A DNA stretch of 11,861 bases, taken from Clostridia bacterium. GTDB lineage: Bacteria > Bacillota > Clostridia > Christensenellales > Aristaeellaceae. Positions within the stretch are counted from its first letter, which is position 1. Each line of letters starts with the position of its first letter. The stretch is from NCBI GenBank assembly GCA_017620115.1, contig JAFZRB010000157.1:1-11861 (forward strand), written 5' to 3'. The notes beneath the pieces are model-generated. The model searched no databases and was not told the origin of the DNA. It saw only the letters and a list, made by a program, of their open reading frames with translations. Position numbers and translations under genes: made by a program. Of the stretch, positions 1 through 6,397 are shown piece after piece.

Positions 1-162
1 CGGAAAGTAAAAATCCTCCGCATCCATGAACCGCCAGCCGATCTTCTCCGCCAGCGCCTTCCCCACCGTGCTCTTCCCGCACCCATTCAACCCCATGACC
101 AGGATGCCGCGCTTCTCCGCTCTCCGCACGGCCTCAGCCGCACCTGGTCCCCCATTTTTCAT
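1..162 (-). CDS. P-loop kinase / AAA-type small ATPase, N-terminal 54 codons (runs off left edge)
   Basis: Reading from ATG at 162-160, the first 54 residues contain a Walker A loop, GLNGCGKST, at about residues 24-32, followed by an MDAEDFYFP segment (about 46-54). A P-loop followed by a (M/L)D-x-ED-(F/Y)-YFP stretch is what I know from small nucleotide-kinase-like AAA proteins of Clostridia, where the acidic residues sit near the phosphate-acceptor site. The substrate cannot be told from this fragment. It does not match shikimate or adenylate kinase closely enough to name. The start is supported by GAGGAA about 7 bases upstream. That site overlaps the TGA stop of the preceding membrane-protein gene, so the two are probably translationally coupled. 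The 3' end lies beyond the window. It could also be a zeta-toxin-like or gluconate-kinase-like P-loop enzyme. Confidence 0.72.
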   Translation of the reverse strand, partial: MKNGGPGAAEAVRRAEKRGILVMGLNGCGKSTVGKALAEKIGWRFMDAEDFYFP

Positions 163-172
163 TCTCAATTCC

Positions 173-640
173 TCAGCGCGCCCCGCCCGGTGGATTCCCA
201 AACCTTCTAGCCAAGCCGTTTATATTATTGAAATAAGCGACATAGTCCTGGTTGGCCTGAGAGATGATCAGCCGCTCGTCCTTCCCCACGAAATAGACGC
301 CGCTCATAATTTCTTCGTTCTTTTTAATGGCCTCCTTTCTTTCGCGTATGCAGTGAACCGCTGTAATCACGATGACAGCCACGAAGGCGATCATGCCAAG
401 CACAGCGACCAAAAACGACGAGCTCTGACCGAATATTGAGGATACCAGAACGAGCGGCACGCTGACAACGCCTATATTTATAAGGCTCCAAAAAAAGACA
501 TTGTTGGTTTTTACCGCATTCCGCATTTTCAGCGGGCTATAGTACTGCATGAGGCGAACCGCCTCTTCGTACGTGGCGACGCGCTTCAGATCGCCCTTTC
601 CATCGCGAAAGTTTTCATACCCGTTTCCCGATCCGTTCAT
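173..640 (-). CDS. Small two-helix membrane protein of unknown function
   Basis: This is a 155-residue protein I do not recognise. The start at 640 is chosen over an upstream in-frame ATG at 676 because AAGGAG lies 9 bases before 640. A polar N-terminal part (1-45) precedes two hydrophobic helices at about 48-70 and 75-98. The short turn between them (GQSSS) suggests a hairpin with both ends on the same side, and the RERKEAIKK run right after helix 2 favours a cytoplasmic C-terminus. The soluble tail (about 100-155) contains VYFVGKDERLIIS, possibly a small beta-type fold. It sits between the radical SAM gene (71-base gap) and the P-loop kinase, whose SD overlaps this gene's stop. The codons are more AT-rich than in most of the window. 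No function is proposed. Confidence 0.75.
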   Translation of the reverse strand: MNGSGNGYENFRDGKGDLKRVATYEEAVRLMQYYSPLKMRNAVKTNNVFFWSLINIGVVSVPLVLVSSIFGQSSSFLVAVLGMIAFVAVIVITAVHCIRERKEAIKKNEEIMSGVYFVGKDERLIISQANQDYVAYFNNINGLARRFGNPPGGAR

Positions 641-711
641 AATGCAGCACTCCTTTTTATACTGATGAGAATACATATGCTATTGCTCTCGTGCGCCCAT
701 TCCCCATTCAG

Positions 712-1833
712 TCAATACAACTCCCCCGGATTATACCCCTTCGGCAGCGGCTCCTCCTCCACGAACCGGAAGGATTCGTCCTCCAGCACGGGCAGGAACG
801 CCTCGTAGGGGAAGCGGCTGAACTCGCAGCCGTAGCCGCTCGCGCCGAACCACCCGCCTTCCTTCGCCTTGAGGTTGAGGTCGCGCGCCAGCTTGGTGTG
901 ATTCGAGCAGTCGTGAACGACGACGCCCCAGTCCTCCTCCGCGGCGACCCGCATGAATTTCAGCGTCAGCTGGCGGCTCCAGATGGGCGAAATATACCCC
1001 AGCCGGCAGGCGTACAGGTTTTCGCCGAAATAGTTGCCGATGTTGTTGTCGTTCAGGTGCAACTCGGCGCAGTTGATGAAGTCCAGCCCGGTGGCGAGAA
1101 TGTTTTCCTTCTTCCGCATGAACGTATCGAAGAACTCGGGCGTCATGGGCGTTTCGACGCCCGCCTGCGTGATGTGTTTCTTCGCGAGGGCGATGTTGTC
1201 GATCACGCGATCCGCGCAGTCCGACGCGCCGAGGTTGAAGCGCAGCTCGTCCAGCCCGGCCTCGCCCAGCGCGCGCAGGCTTTCCTCCGTCGCCAGCAGG
1301 CCGTTGGTGTACAGGTGCTGGCGGACGCCCGCCTCGTGAAAGCGGCGGATGACGCCGTAGTACTTCTCGATCTCCATGAACGGCTCGAGGTACACGTAAG
1401 CGACGCCGGTGGGCTTTTTCTGGATGGAGAGCAGCAGGTCGAGGTCTTTCTCATACAGCTTCGTGCCGCCGATCTCCCACAGTCCCTCGCCGATGGGCGG
1501 AATGGCGTCCATCTCGCCGTAGTTGTAACAGAATTTGCAGCGGATGTTGCAGGCGTTTGTCTTCCGAACCGCGCTCAGCCCCGTGCCCAGCAGGCACGAT
1601 TTGCACCCGCCGGGGAAGCGCCCGTCCGGCCCCACGTAATACGTGCGGCCCGCCAGCGATTTCAGCCCCGGCACCCGCGCCATGAGCGCCTCGTTCTGCC
1701 GGTCCACCGCCGCCTCGATCTGATACATCGTCGCATATACGATCTCCGTCTGCTTCGTCAGCAGCTCCTCGTCCTCCGGCAGCTCCGCGAAGAAGCGGAA
1801 CCAGGTGAGGGCGTCCTTTTTGGATATCTTCAT
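712..1833 (-). CDS. Radical SAM protein (COG2108-like)
   Basis: A 373-residue radical SAM enzyme that should use a 4Fe-4S cluster to cleave S-adenosylmethionine into a radical. The cluster motif CNIRCKFC is at residues 95-102 (C95, C99, C102), followed by YNYGE. A helical N-terminal region of about 70 residues comes first. Just before the motif is GGCKSCLLGTGLS with C77 and C80. LYTNGLL (174-180) and ELRFNLGAS (196-204) look like inner strands of the SAM barrel. Further cysteines at 206, 255, 276, 309 and 336 could bind an auxiliary cluster. The overall pattern resembles the uncharacterised COG2108 group; the substrate is unknown. GAAGGG about 10-11 bases upstream is the likely ribosome site. 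The gene diverges from the YitT-family gene and has its own promoter candidate. Gene identity at superfamily level is secure; the specific reaction is not. Confidence 0.9.
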   Translation of the reverse strand: MKISKKDALTWFRFFAELPEDEELLTKQTEIVYATMYQIEAAVDRQNEALMARVPGLKSLAGRTYYVGPDGRFPGGCKSCLLGTGLSAVRKTNACNIRCKFCYNYGEMDAIPPIGEGLWEIGGTKLYEKDLDLLLSIQKKPTGVAYVYLEPFMEIEKYYGVIRRFHEAGVRQHLYTNGLLATEESLRALGEAGLDELRFNLGASDCADRVIDNIALAKKHITQAGVETPMTPEFFDTFMRKKENILATGLDFINCAELHLNDNNIGNYFGENLYACRLGYISPIWSRQLTLKFMRVAAEEDWGVVVHDCSNHTKLARDLNLKAKEGGWFGASGYGCEFSRFPYEAFLPVLEDESFRFVEEEPLPKGYNPGELY

Positions 1834-1871
1834 GGCCTCATCGCCCTTCTCACTGCTTCAGTTTATTTTTC

Positions 1872-1900
1872 ATTTTATCAGAAACAGTCCCTTTCGGCAA
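1872..1900 (-). promoter_or_regulatory. Candidate sigma-A promoter for the radical SAM gene
   Basis: On the minus strand, TTGCCG (1900-1895) is followed after 17 bases by TAAAAT (1877-1872). A TG one base before the -10 makes it an extended -10 element. It lies about 40 bases upstream of the radical SAM start codon and points the right way. Confidence 0.5.
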
Positions 1901-1934
1901 TCCCCGGCGCGCAAAAACTTTCCTCCGCGCATAC

Positions 1935-1962
1935 TTGAAAAACGCCCGTTTCATGATATAAT
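1935..1962 (+). promoter_or_regulatory. Sigma-A promoter for the YitT-family gene
   Basis: TTGAAA at 1935-1940, a 16-base spacer, and a perfect TATAAT at 1957-1962. Transcription would start near 1969, giving a leader of about 60 bases before the TTG start at 2030. It is back to back with the radical SAM promoter. Confidence 0.65.
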
Positions 1963-1990
1963 AAGATTCGATAACAGGACTCGGAACGGA

Positions 1991-2010
1991 CGGCGCGGGG
2001 AAGCGCGCCG
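1991..2010 (+). other. GC hairpin in the leader, next to the Shine-Dalgarno
   Basis: CGGCGCG (1991-1997) pairs perfectly with CGCGCCG (2004-2010) around the six-base loop GGGAAG. The stem ends three bases before AGGAGG (2013-2018). There is no T-run, so it is not an intrinsic terminator. It could affect ribosome access or mRNA stability. Confidence 0.45.
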
Positions 2011-2029
2011 CGAGGAGGAGACAAAGCCC

Positions 2030-2899
2030 TTGAACGACAAACAGCGCCGCGCGGAGCTCATGATGTGGCTGCAGATCCTGCTGGGCATGCTGCTGTGCGC
2101 GGTCGGATACGACATGTTCATTATCCCCAACGACATCGCCCCCGGCGGCTTCACCGGCATCGCGCAGCTCGTCAACCACTTCACAGGGCTGCCCATCGGC
2201 ATGCTCACGCTGGCTCTGAACGCGCCGCTGTTCGCGCTGTCGGCCAGATCGCTGGGGCTGAAATTCGGCCTGCGCTCGCTGGTGGCCAGCGTGGGGCTGT
2301 CGGCGCTCATCGACATCCTGCCCATCCCCTCCGTCATCCCCATGGACACCACGGAGCGGCTGCTGCTGGCCTCGCTGTTCGGCGGCGTGGTGGCCGGAGC
2401 GGGCTTCGGATTCATCATCCGGGGCAACGCCACCACCGGCGGTTCGGACATGCTGGCCAAGCTCGTCAACGCGCGCGTGCACTCGGTTTCCATCGGCATG
2501 GTGATGTTCGCCGTAGATGGGCTGGTCATTCTGGCCTCCGCGTTCGTGTACGACGTGGTATCCGCCATGTTCGCGCTCATCTGCACCTTCCTGATGAGCG
2601 AAGTGATCGACTTTCTGGTGGACGGCCTCAATTCGGCGCGCGCGTATTTCGTCATTTCAAACGAGAGCGCGTCCATCGCCCGGCGCGTGATGGACGAGAT
2701 GGAGCGCGGCATTACCGCGCTGAACGGCCGCGGCATGTATTCCGGCGACGACAAGCAGGTGCTGCTGTGCGTGATCAGCCGCAGCGAATCGCCGCGGCTG
2801 CGGGCCATCGTCGCGGACTGCGACCCGGCGGCGTTCATCATCGCCGCCAACGTGCACGAGGTGCTCGGCGAGGGCTTCCGGCCCATCTACAAGCGCTGA
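2030..2899 (+). CDS. YitT family membrane protein (DUF161-like plus C-terminal DUF2179)
   Basis: A 289-residue integral membrane protein of the YitT family. The substrate is unknown, although relatives are often annotated as transporters. I choose the TTG at 2030 because AGGAGG lies 11 bases upstream (GGAG 9 bases) and the family normally begins shortly before the first helix. Longer in-frame extensions would read through the promoter. Hydrophobic helices lie at about 13-31, 57-75, 83-98, 112-131, 152-172 and 174-196. PNDIAPGGFTG (33-43) and GNATTGGSD (132-140) are the conserved glycine-rich stretches of the membrane part. The soluble tail (about 205-285) is a DUF2179 domain with GITALNGRGMYSGDDKQVLL and DPAAFIIAANVHEVLGEGF. 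An oxidoreductase gene follows after 62 bases on the same strand, with no terminator seen between them, so readthrough is possible. Confidence 0.92.
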   Translation: MNDKQRRAELMMWLQILLGMLLCAVGYDMFIIPNDIAPGGFTGIAQLVNHFTGLPIGMLTLALNAPLFALSARSLGLKFGLRSLVASVGLSALIDILPIPSVIPMDTTERLLLASLFGGVVAGAGFGFIIRGNATTGGSDMLAKLVNARVHSVSIGMVMFAVDGLVILASAFVYDVVSAMFALICTFLMSEVIDFLVDGLNSARAYFVISNESASIARRVMDEMERGITALNGRGMYSGDDKQVLLCVISRSESPRLRAIVADCDPAAFIIAANVHEVLGEGFRPIYKR

Positions 2900-2961
2900 C
2901 GCCCCCTACCCTGATCCCACCCCCGCGGGGAAATCAATAAAAGAAAGCAAGGAGAAACGCC

Positions 2962-4023
2962 ATGGACAAGATCAAAGTGGCCATCATCGGCTGCGGCACC
3001 ATCGCCAATGCGGCGCATATGCCCGGTTACAAGGCGGCGAGCGACCTGTGCGAAGTGAAGTATTTCTGCGACATCATTCCCGAACGCGCCGTCGCCCTAC
3101 GCGACAAATACGGCTCCGGTATCGCCAACGAGGACTATCACGAGATCCTCTCCGATCCGGAAGTCACCTGCGTGTCCATCTGCGTGCCCAACGGCGGCCA
3201 CGCCCCCATCGCCATCGACTTTCTGAAGGCCGGCAAGCACGTTCTGTGCGAGAAGCCCGCGGCCATGAACTCAGAGCTGGCCCGCGAGATGCAGAAGACC
3301 GCCGACGAATGCGGCCGCATCCTGAACATCGGCGTGTGCAACCGCTTCAACACCGCCGTCGAGAAGATCGAGGAGCTCATCAGCCAGGGCGAGCTGGGCA
3401 ACATCTACCACATCTACTGCTCCTTCCGCGCCTATCGCTCCATTCCCGGCCTGGGCGGCGCGTTCACCACGAAGGCGCTCTCCGGCGGCGGCGCGCTGAT
3501 CGACTGGGGCGTGCACTATCTCGACCTGATCTTCTACTGCGTGGGCCAGCCGAAGGTGAAGACGGTCTCCGCCGCGGCCTATTCCGTGCTGGGCAAGCCG
3601 CTGGATGGCTACCTCTACGAGAGCATGTGGGCCGGCCCGCCCAAGCTGGACGGCACCTACGACGTGGACGACTTCATCACCGGCTTCATCCGCACCGACG
3701 GCCCCACCATCTCCGTGAACGGCGCCTGGGCGCAGAACATCGACGACAAGGCCACCTTCATCGAGTTCCTGGGCGACAAGGGCGGCATCAAGCTGCAATA
3801 CGGCGGCAACTTCACGCTCTATTCCACCAAGAACGGCATGCTGACCACCACCACCTTCAAGTATCAGACGGTCAACATGTACGAGGCCGAGATCCGCGAC
3901 TTCCTCATCAAGGCCCCGCAGGGCATCAAGACCAAGGCCAACATCGACAAGGCGCTGGTCACCTCGCAGGTCATGGACATGATGTACAAGTCCTCCGAGC
4001 TGGGAGAAGAGGTCAAGGCGTAA
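2962..4023 (+). CDS. Gfo/Idh/MocA family NAD(P)-dependent oxidoreductase
   Basis: A 353-residue cytoplasmic dehydrogenase of the Gfo/Idh/MocA type, which oxidises or reduces hydroxyls of sugars, inositols or related compounds. The N-terminal Rossmann fold starts with VAIIGCGTIA (6-15). CEKPAAM (96-102) holds the catalytic-type lysine K98. GGALIDWGVHYLDL (176-189) supplies D181 and H185, the usual acid and histidine of the active site. The C-terminal sheet domain ends with YEAEIRDFLI (307-316), typical of the family. Length is normal. AAGGAG seven bases before the ATG supports the start. The exact substrate cannot be read from the sequence, and no sugar transporter or kinase is next to it to guide the guess. 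A strong terminator follows directly. The name is safe at family level only. Confidence 0.93.
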   Translation: MDKIKVAIIGCGTIANAAHMPGYKAASDLCEVKYFCDIIPERAVALRDKYGSGIANEDYHEILSDPEVTCVSICVPNGGHAPIAIDFLKAGKHVLCEKPAAMNSELAREMQKTADECGRILNIGVCNRFNTAVEKIEELISQGELGNIYHIYCSFRAYRSIPGLGGAFTTKALSGGGALIDWGVHYLDLIFYCVGQPKVKTVSAAAYSVLGKPLDGYLYESMWAGPPKLDGTYDVDDFITGFIRTDGPTISVNGAWAQNIDDKATFIEFLGDKGGIKLQYGGNFTLYSTKNGMLTTTTFKYQTVNMYEAEIRDFLIKAPQGIKTKANIDKALVTSQVMDMMYKSSELGEEVKA

Positions 4024-4036
4024 GACAAGACTCAGT

Positions 4037-4080
4037 GGGCCGCATCCTATCTCCATGCGCGGATGCGGCCCGGATTTTTA
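4037..4080 (+). terminator. Rho-independent terminator after the oxidoreductase gene
   Basis: GGGCCGCATCC (4037-4047) pairs perfectly over 11 bp with GGATGCGGCCC (4061-4071) around a 13-base loop, followed by GGATTTTTA. It lies 14 bases after the oxidoreductase stop and ends only about 16 bases before the S66 peptidase start codon at 4097. Confidence 0.85.
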
Positions 4081-4096
4081 TTATATGGAGGCACAT

Positions 4097-5098
4097 ATGC
4101 AAACTCTTCTTGCGCCGCGGCTCAGGGCGGGCGGCACAATTGGTGTCTTCTCTCCTTCAACTCCAGCAACTGCGTGGATTCCCCGGCGCACAGAGTTCGC
4201 TGTCAACTATCTGGCCGGGAAAGGCTTTCACATCAAGCCAGGCCGCCTCTGGGGTCGGGCCGATGGCTACCGCTCGGGCGGAATACGCGAGCGCGCCGAC
4301 GAACTGAACGAGCTTATCCATGATCCGGCGGTGGACTGCATCATGGCGGCAGGCGGCGGGCTTGTGTCCAACTCCATCCTTCCCTATATCGATTACGACG
4401 CCATTCGGCGGCAGCCAAAGATATTCGTAGGCTATTCCGATGTGACCGCCGTGCTGCTGGCCATCTATGCCCGGACGGAGCTTGTCACCTTCTACGGGCC
4501 GAATTTGATCTCCACCTTCGGTGAGATCCCCCCGTGGTCGGATGAAAGCCTTGCCTATTTTTTGGATATTGTACAGGGTGGTGCACCCCGCGTGCTAAAC
4601 GCGCCGAACCACTGGACAGAAGATTCGGTCGGACTGGAAGAGCAGGATGTCGAATGTGAGGCCCACGAAAACAGGCTCGTTACCGTGCGCGGTGGTATGG
4701 CGCGTGGCAGGCTGATTGGCGGTAATATGGACACCATGCTTGGCTTTTTTGGCACGCCGTACATGCCCGAGATACGTGAGGGCGATCTCCTGTTTCTTGA
4801 AGACTGCAAGGACTATCCCGAACGCATCGAGCGCTCTTTCTCGCTGCTCGAATGCGCGGGCACCTTTGAACGCATCGGCGGCCTCATTCTCGGCAAGCAC
4901 GCCGATTACAGAGACAAGGGTACGGGCCTCAGGCCATGGGAATGTGCGCTGGAAATCATCGGCAAATATCGTTTCCCCGTGCTGGCCGAAATCGACTGCG
5001 GCCACACGAAGCCGATGCTCACGCTGCCGCTGGGCGGCGACGCGCAGCTGGACGCTGACGCGCAAAGCGTATCGCTGATGAGCGTGGTCACGACATGA
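4097..5098 (+). CDS. S66 family peptidase (LD-carboxypeptidase / MccF-like)
   Basis: A 333-residue serine peptidase of family S66. Members are LD-carboxypeptidases that trim the terminal D-Ala from cytoplasmic muropeptides during cell-wall recycling, or MccF-type enzymes that cleave microcin C-like peptide-nucleotides. The expected triad is visible: S114 in VGYSDVT, E235 in LFLEDC, and H303 in IDCGHTKPM. AAGGGLVSN (84-92) is the usual loop before the nucleophile strand. No signal peptide is seen, so it is cytoplasmic. The start at 4097 has GGAGG five bases upstream; an in-frame ATG at 4055 lies inside the terminator loop and is rejected. Codons are less GC-biased than in the flanking genes, hinting at separate ancestry. 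It has no obvious promoter of its own. The MccF-type versus LdcA-type choice is open; I lean to the broad MccF-like subgroup because of the GYSDVT and LEDC forms. Confidence 0.92.
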   Translation: MQTLLAPRLRAGGTIGVFSPSTPATAWIPRRTEFAVNYLAGKGFHIKPGRLWGRADGYRSGGIRERADELNELIHDPAVDCIMAAGGGLVSNSILPYIDYDAIRRQPKIFVGYSDVTAVLLAIYARTELVTFYGPNLISTFGEIPPWSDESLAYFLDIVQGGAPRVLNAPNHWTEDSVGLEEQDVECEAHENRLVTVRGGMARGRLIGGNMDTMLGFFGTPYMPEIREGDLLFLEDCKDYPERIERSFSLLECAGTFERIGGLILGKHADYRDKGTGLRPWECALEIIGKYRFPVLAEIDCGHTKPMLTLPLGGDAQLDADAQSVSLMSVVTT

Positions 5099-5116
5099 TG
5101 CCAATTCATAGATCGT

Positions 5117-5161
5117 AAAACAGCGAAAACCACACCCAAACGGAGGGCTTTCGCTGTTTTT
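5117..5161. terminator. Bidirectional terminator between convergent genes
   Basis: AAAACAGCGAAA (5117-5128) pairs over 12 bp with TTTCGCTGTTTT (5149-5160) around a 20-base loop. The plus strand ends in five Ts for the S66 gene. Read on the minus strand, the stem ends in TTTT for the phosphodiesterase operon. It sits between the two convergent stop codons. Confidence 0.8.
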
Positions 5162-5186
5162 AATGTCATTTCAGCGATACACGCTA

Positions 5187-5909
5187 TCAGTATCCCTTCA
5201 GTACCTTCAAAAGCGGCCCGATCTCGTTCGCCGTGATGAGTGACGCGCCGTGCGCGATGGCGTCCCGCACGTCCTCTTCCGTGTCGGCGCAGTAGATGTG
5301 CATCTTCATGCCTTTCCCCGCGTAGATAGGGAATATCTCGCTGCGCATGATCCTCATGTTGATGCCGATTTCGTCGTAATAGCTGTAGGAATCGGGCTCG
5401 AACTCGGCCATCTGGAAATCCGGGTAGCCCATGGTGCGCGCGGCGTGAGCGGTCTTGAGGTATTTGATGATACGCGCGTTGAAGGCGTAGAAGATGCAGT
5501 TGTCGAAGAAGCCGTACCGCTTCAGCAGCGCCACGGTCTTGTCGCAGGTCTCCTCGCGCATGTCCTTGATCTCCACGCCCAGCATCACGTCCGGCCGCAT
5601 GGCCCGCGCCTGGGAGAGCAGCTCCTCCAGCGTAGGCACACGCTCGCCCGCGAAGCGCGCGTCGAATTTGCCGCCCGCGTCCAGCCTCTTGATCTCCTCC
5701 AGCGTCATGTCATTGAGATGCCTGTCCACGCCGCAGGTGCGGTAGGCGTTCCCGTCGTGCATGATGACCGGCACGCCGTCCTTCGAGAGCCACACGTCAA
5801 ACTCGAAGGCGTCCACGCCCGCCTGCATCGCCGCGCGATAGGAGATCAATGTGTTCTCCGGATAGCGCGCGCAGTAACCCCTGTGTCCTTCCGCGATGAT
5901 CCCTGTCAT
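5187..5909 (-). CDS. Glycerophosphodiester phosphodiesterase family protein
   Basis: A 240-residue enzyme of the GDPD family, which hydrolyses glycerophosphodiesters (deacylated phospholipids) to glycerol-3-phosphate and an alcohol. The metal and catalytic residues are all in place: H9 and R10 in GHRGY, E18 in PENT, E36 and D38 in FEFDV, H51 in MHDG, and E113/K115 in VEIKD. The C-terminal ITANEIGPLL matches the family's usual last-strand motif. There is no signal peptide, so it should act in the cytoplasm, like UgpQ-type enzymes. Its ATG overlaps the stop of the upstream gene (ATGA), and GGGGAGG lies about 8 bases before it, so translation is coupled. It ends the helicase operon and is followed by the bidirectional terminator. 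The substrate among glycerophosphodiesters is not known. Confidence 0.94.
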   Translation of the reverse strand: MTGIIAEGHRGYCARYPENTLISYRAAMQAGVDAFEFDVWLSKDGVPVIMHDGNAYRTCGVDRHLNDMTLEEIKRLDAGGKFDARFAGERVPTLEELLSQARAMRPDVMLGVEIKDMREETCDKTVALLKRYGFFDNCIFYAFNARIIKYLKTAHAARTMGYPDFQMAEFEPDSYSYYDEIGINMRIMRSEIFPIYAGKGMKMHIYCADTEEDVRDAIAHGASLITANEIGPLLKVLKGY

Positions 5910-6385
5910 GGTTCATCCTCCCCTTCGTCTTCTTCACTCGCCATCTCGTCGAGCATGGTTTTGATGGCCGTCAGGCGCTCCATGAGCGCGCTTTCACGCG
6001 CGGAGCGGCTCGCGTCCGCTTCCTCGCCTTCCTCGTCATACAGCTCCCAGTCGACCCACGCGCTCAGGTGATTGGTTATATCTTCCACCATTTCGCGGCA
6101 GAAGGCCAGCCTGTCCACGGGGTAAACCGCTTCAGGCTCCATGCGGAAGATATCCGGCGGGTCGATGGAATCCTCGAACCAGACGAGGCATTCGTCCCAC
6201 GTCGCCGCGCATACCATCCAGCCGGGTTCGCAGAAGCCCTTCACGACGACGGGGCTGTCGTAGGTCAGGCCGAAGACGGCCGCGTCCAGCCATTCCATGG
6301 CCACGTCCGTGACATAGCCCAGGTAGTATGCGTTTTTCCCGTCCAGGGAGAATTTCGTCCACCCGCAGTCAGGTTTTGTCAGCAT
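5906..6385 (-). CDS. Hypothetical acidic protein, middle gene of the helicase operon
   Basis: A 159-residue protein I do not recognise. It is soluble and rich in Trp, Asp and Glu, with no membrane segment or signal peptide. The N-terminal half (about 10-90) looks like a compact mixed alpha/beta domain, with YYLGYVTD, VVVKGFCEPGW and ECLVWFEDS. The second half is helical (about 90-150) and ends in a strongly acidic tail, ASEEDEGEDEP. Cysteines at 7, 52, 59, 66 and 96 show no clear metal-binding spacing. Its start follows AGGAGGG by about 6-7 bases; that SD overlaps the helicase stop (TGAGGAGGG). Its stop overlaps the phosphodiesterase start. The tight coupling on both sides shows it is a real expressed gene. 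Function is unknown; a partner or regulatory protein is possible but is only a guess. Confidence 0.85.
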   Translation of the reverse strand: MLTKPDCGWTKFSLDGKNAYYLGYVTDVAMEWLDAAVFGLTYDSPVVVKGFCEPGWMVCAATWDECLVWFEDSIDPPDIFRMEPEAVYPVDRLAFCREMVEDITNHLSAWVDWELYDEEGEEADASRSARESALMERLTAIKTMLDEMASEEDEGEDEP

Positions 6386-6397
6386 GATCGTCCCTCC

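Noticed and set aside
1805..2029. 75-codon N-terminal extension of the YitT-family gene
   Set aside because: It would read through the TTGAAA/TATAAT promoter and the leader hairpin. The TTG at 2030 has a strong SD and gives the normal family length.
2922..2933. GC palindrome CCCCGCGGGG after the YitT-family gene as a terminator
   Set aside because: There is no loop room in the symmetric form and no T-run afterwards, so it does not support intrinsic termination.
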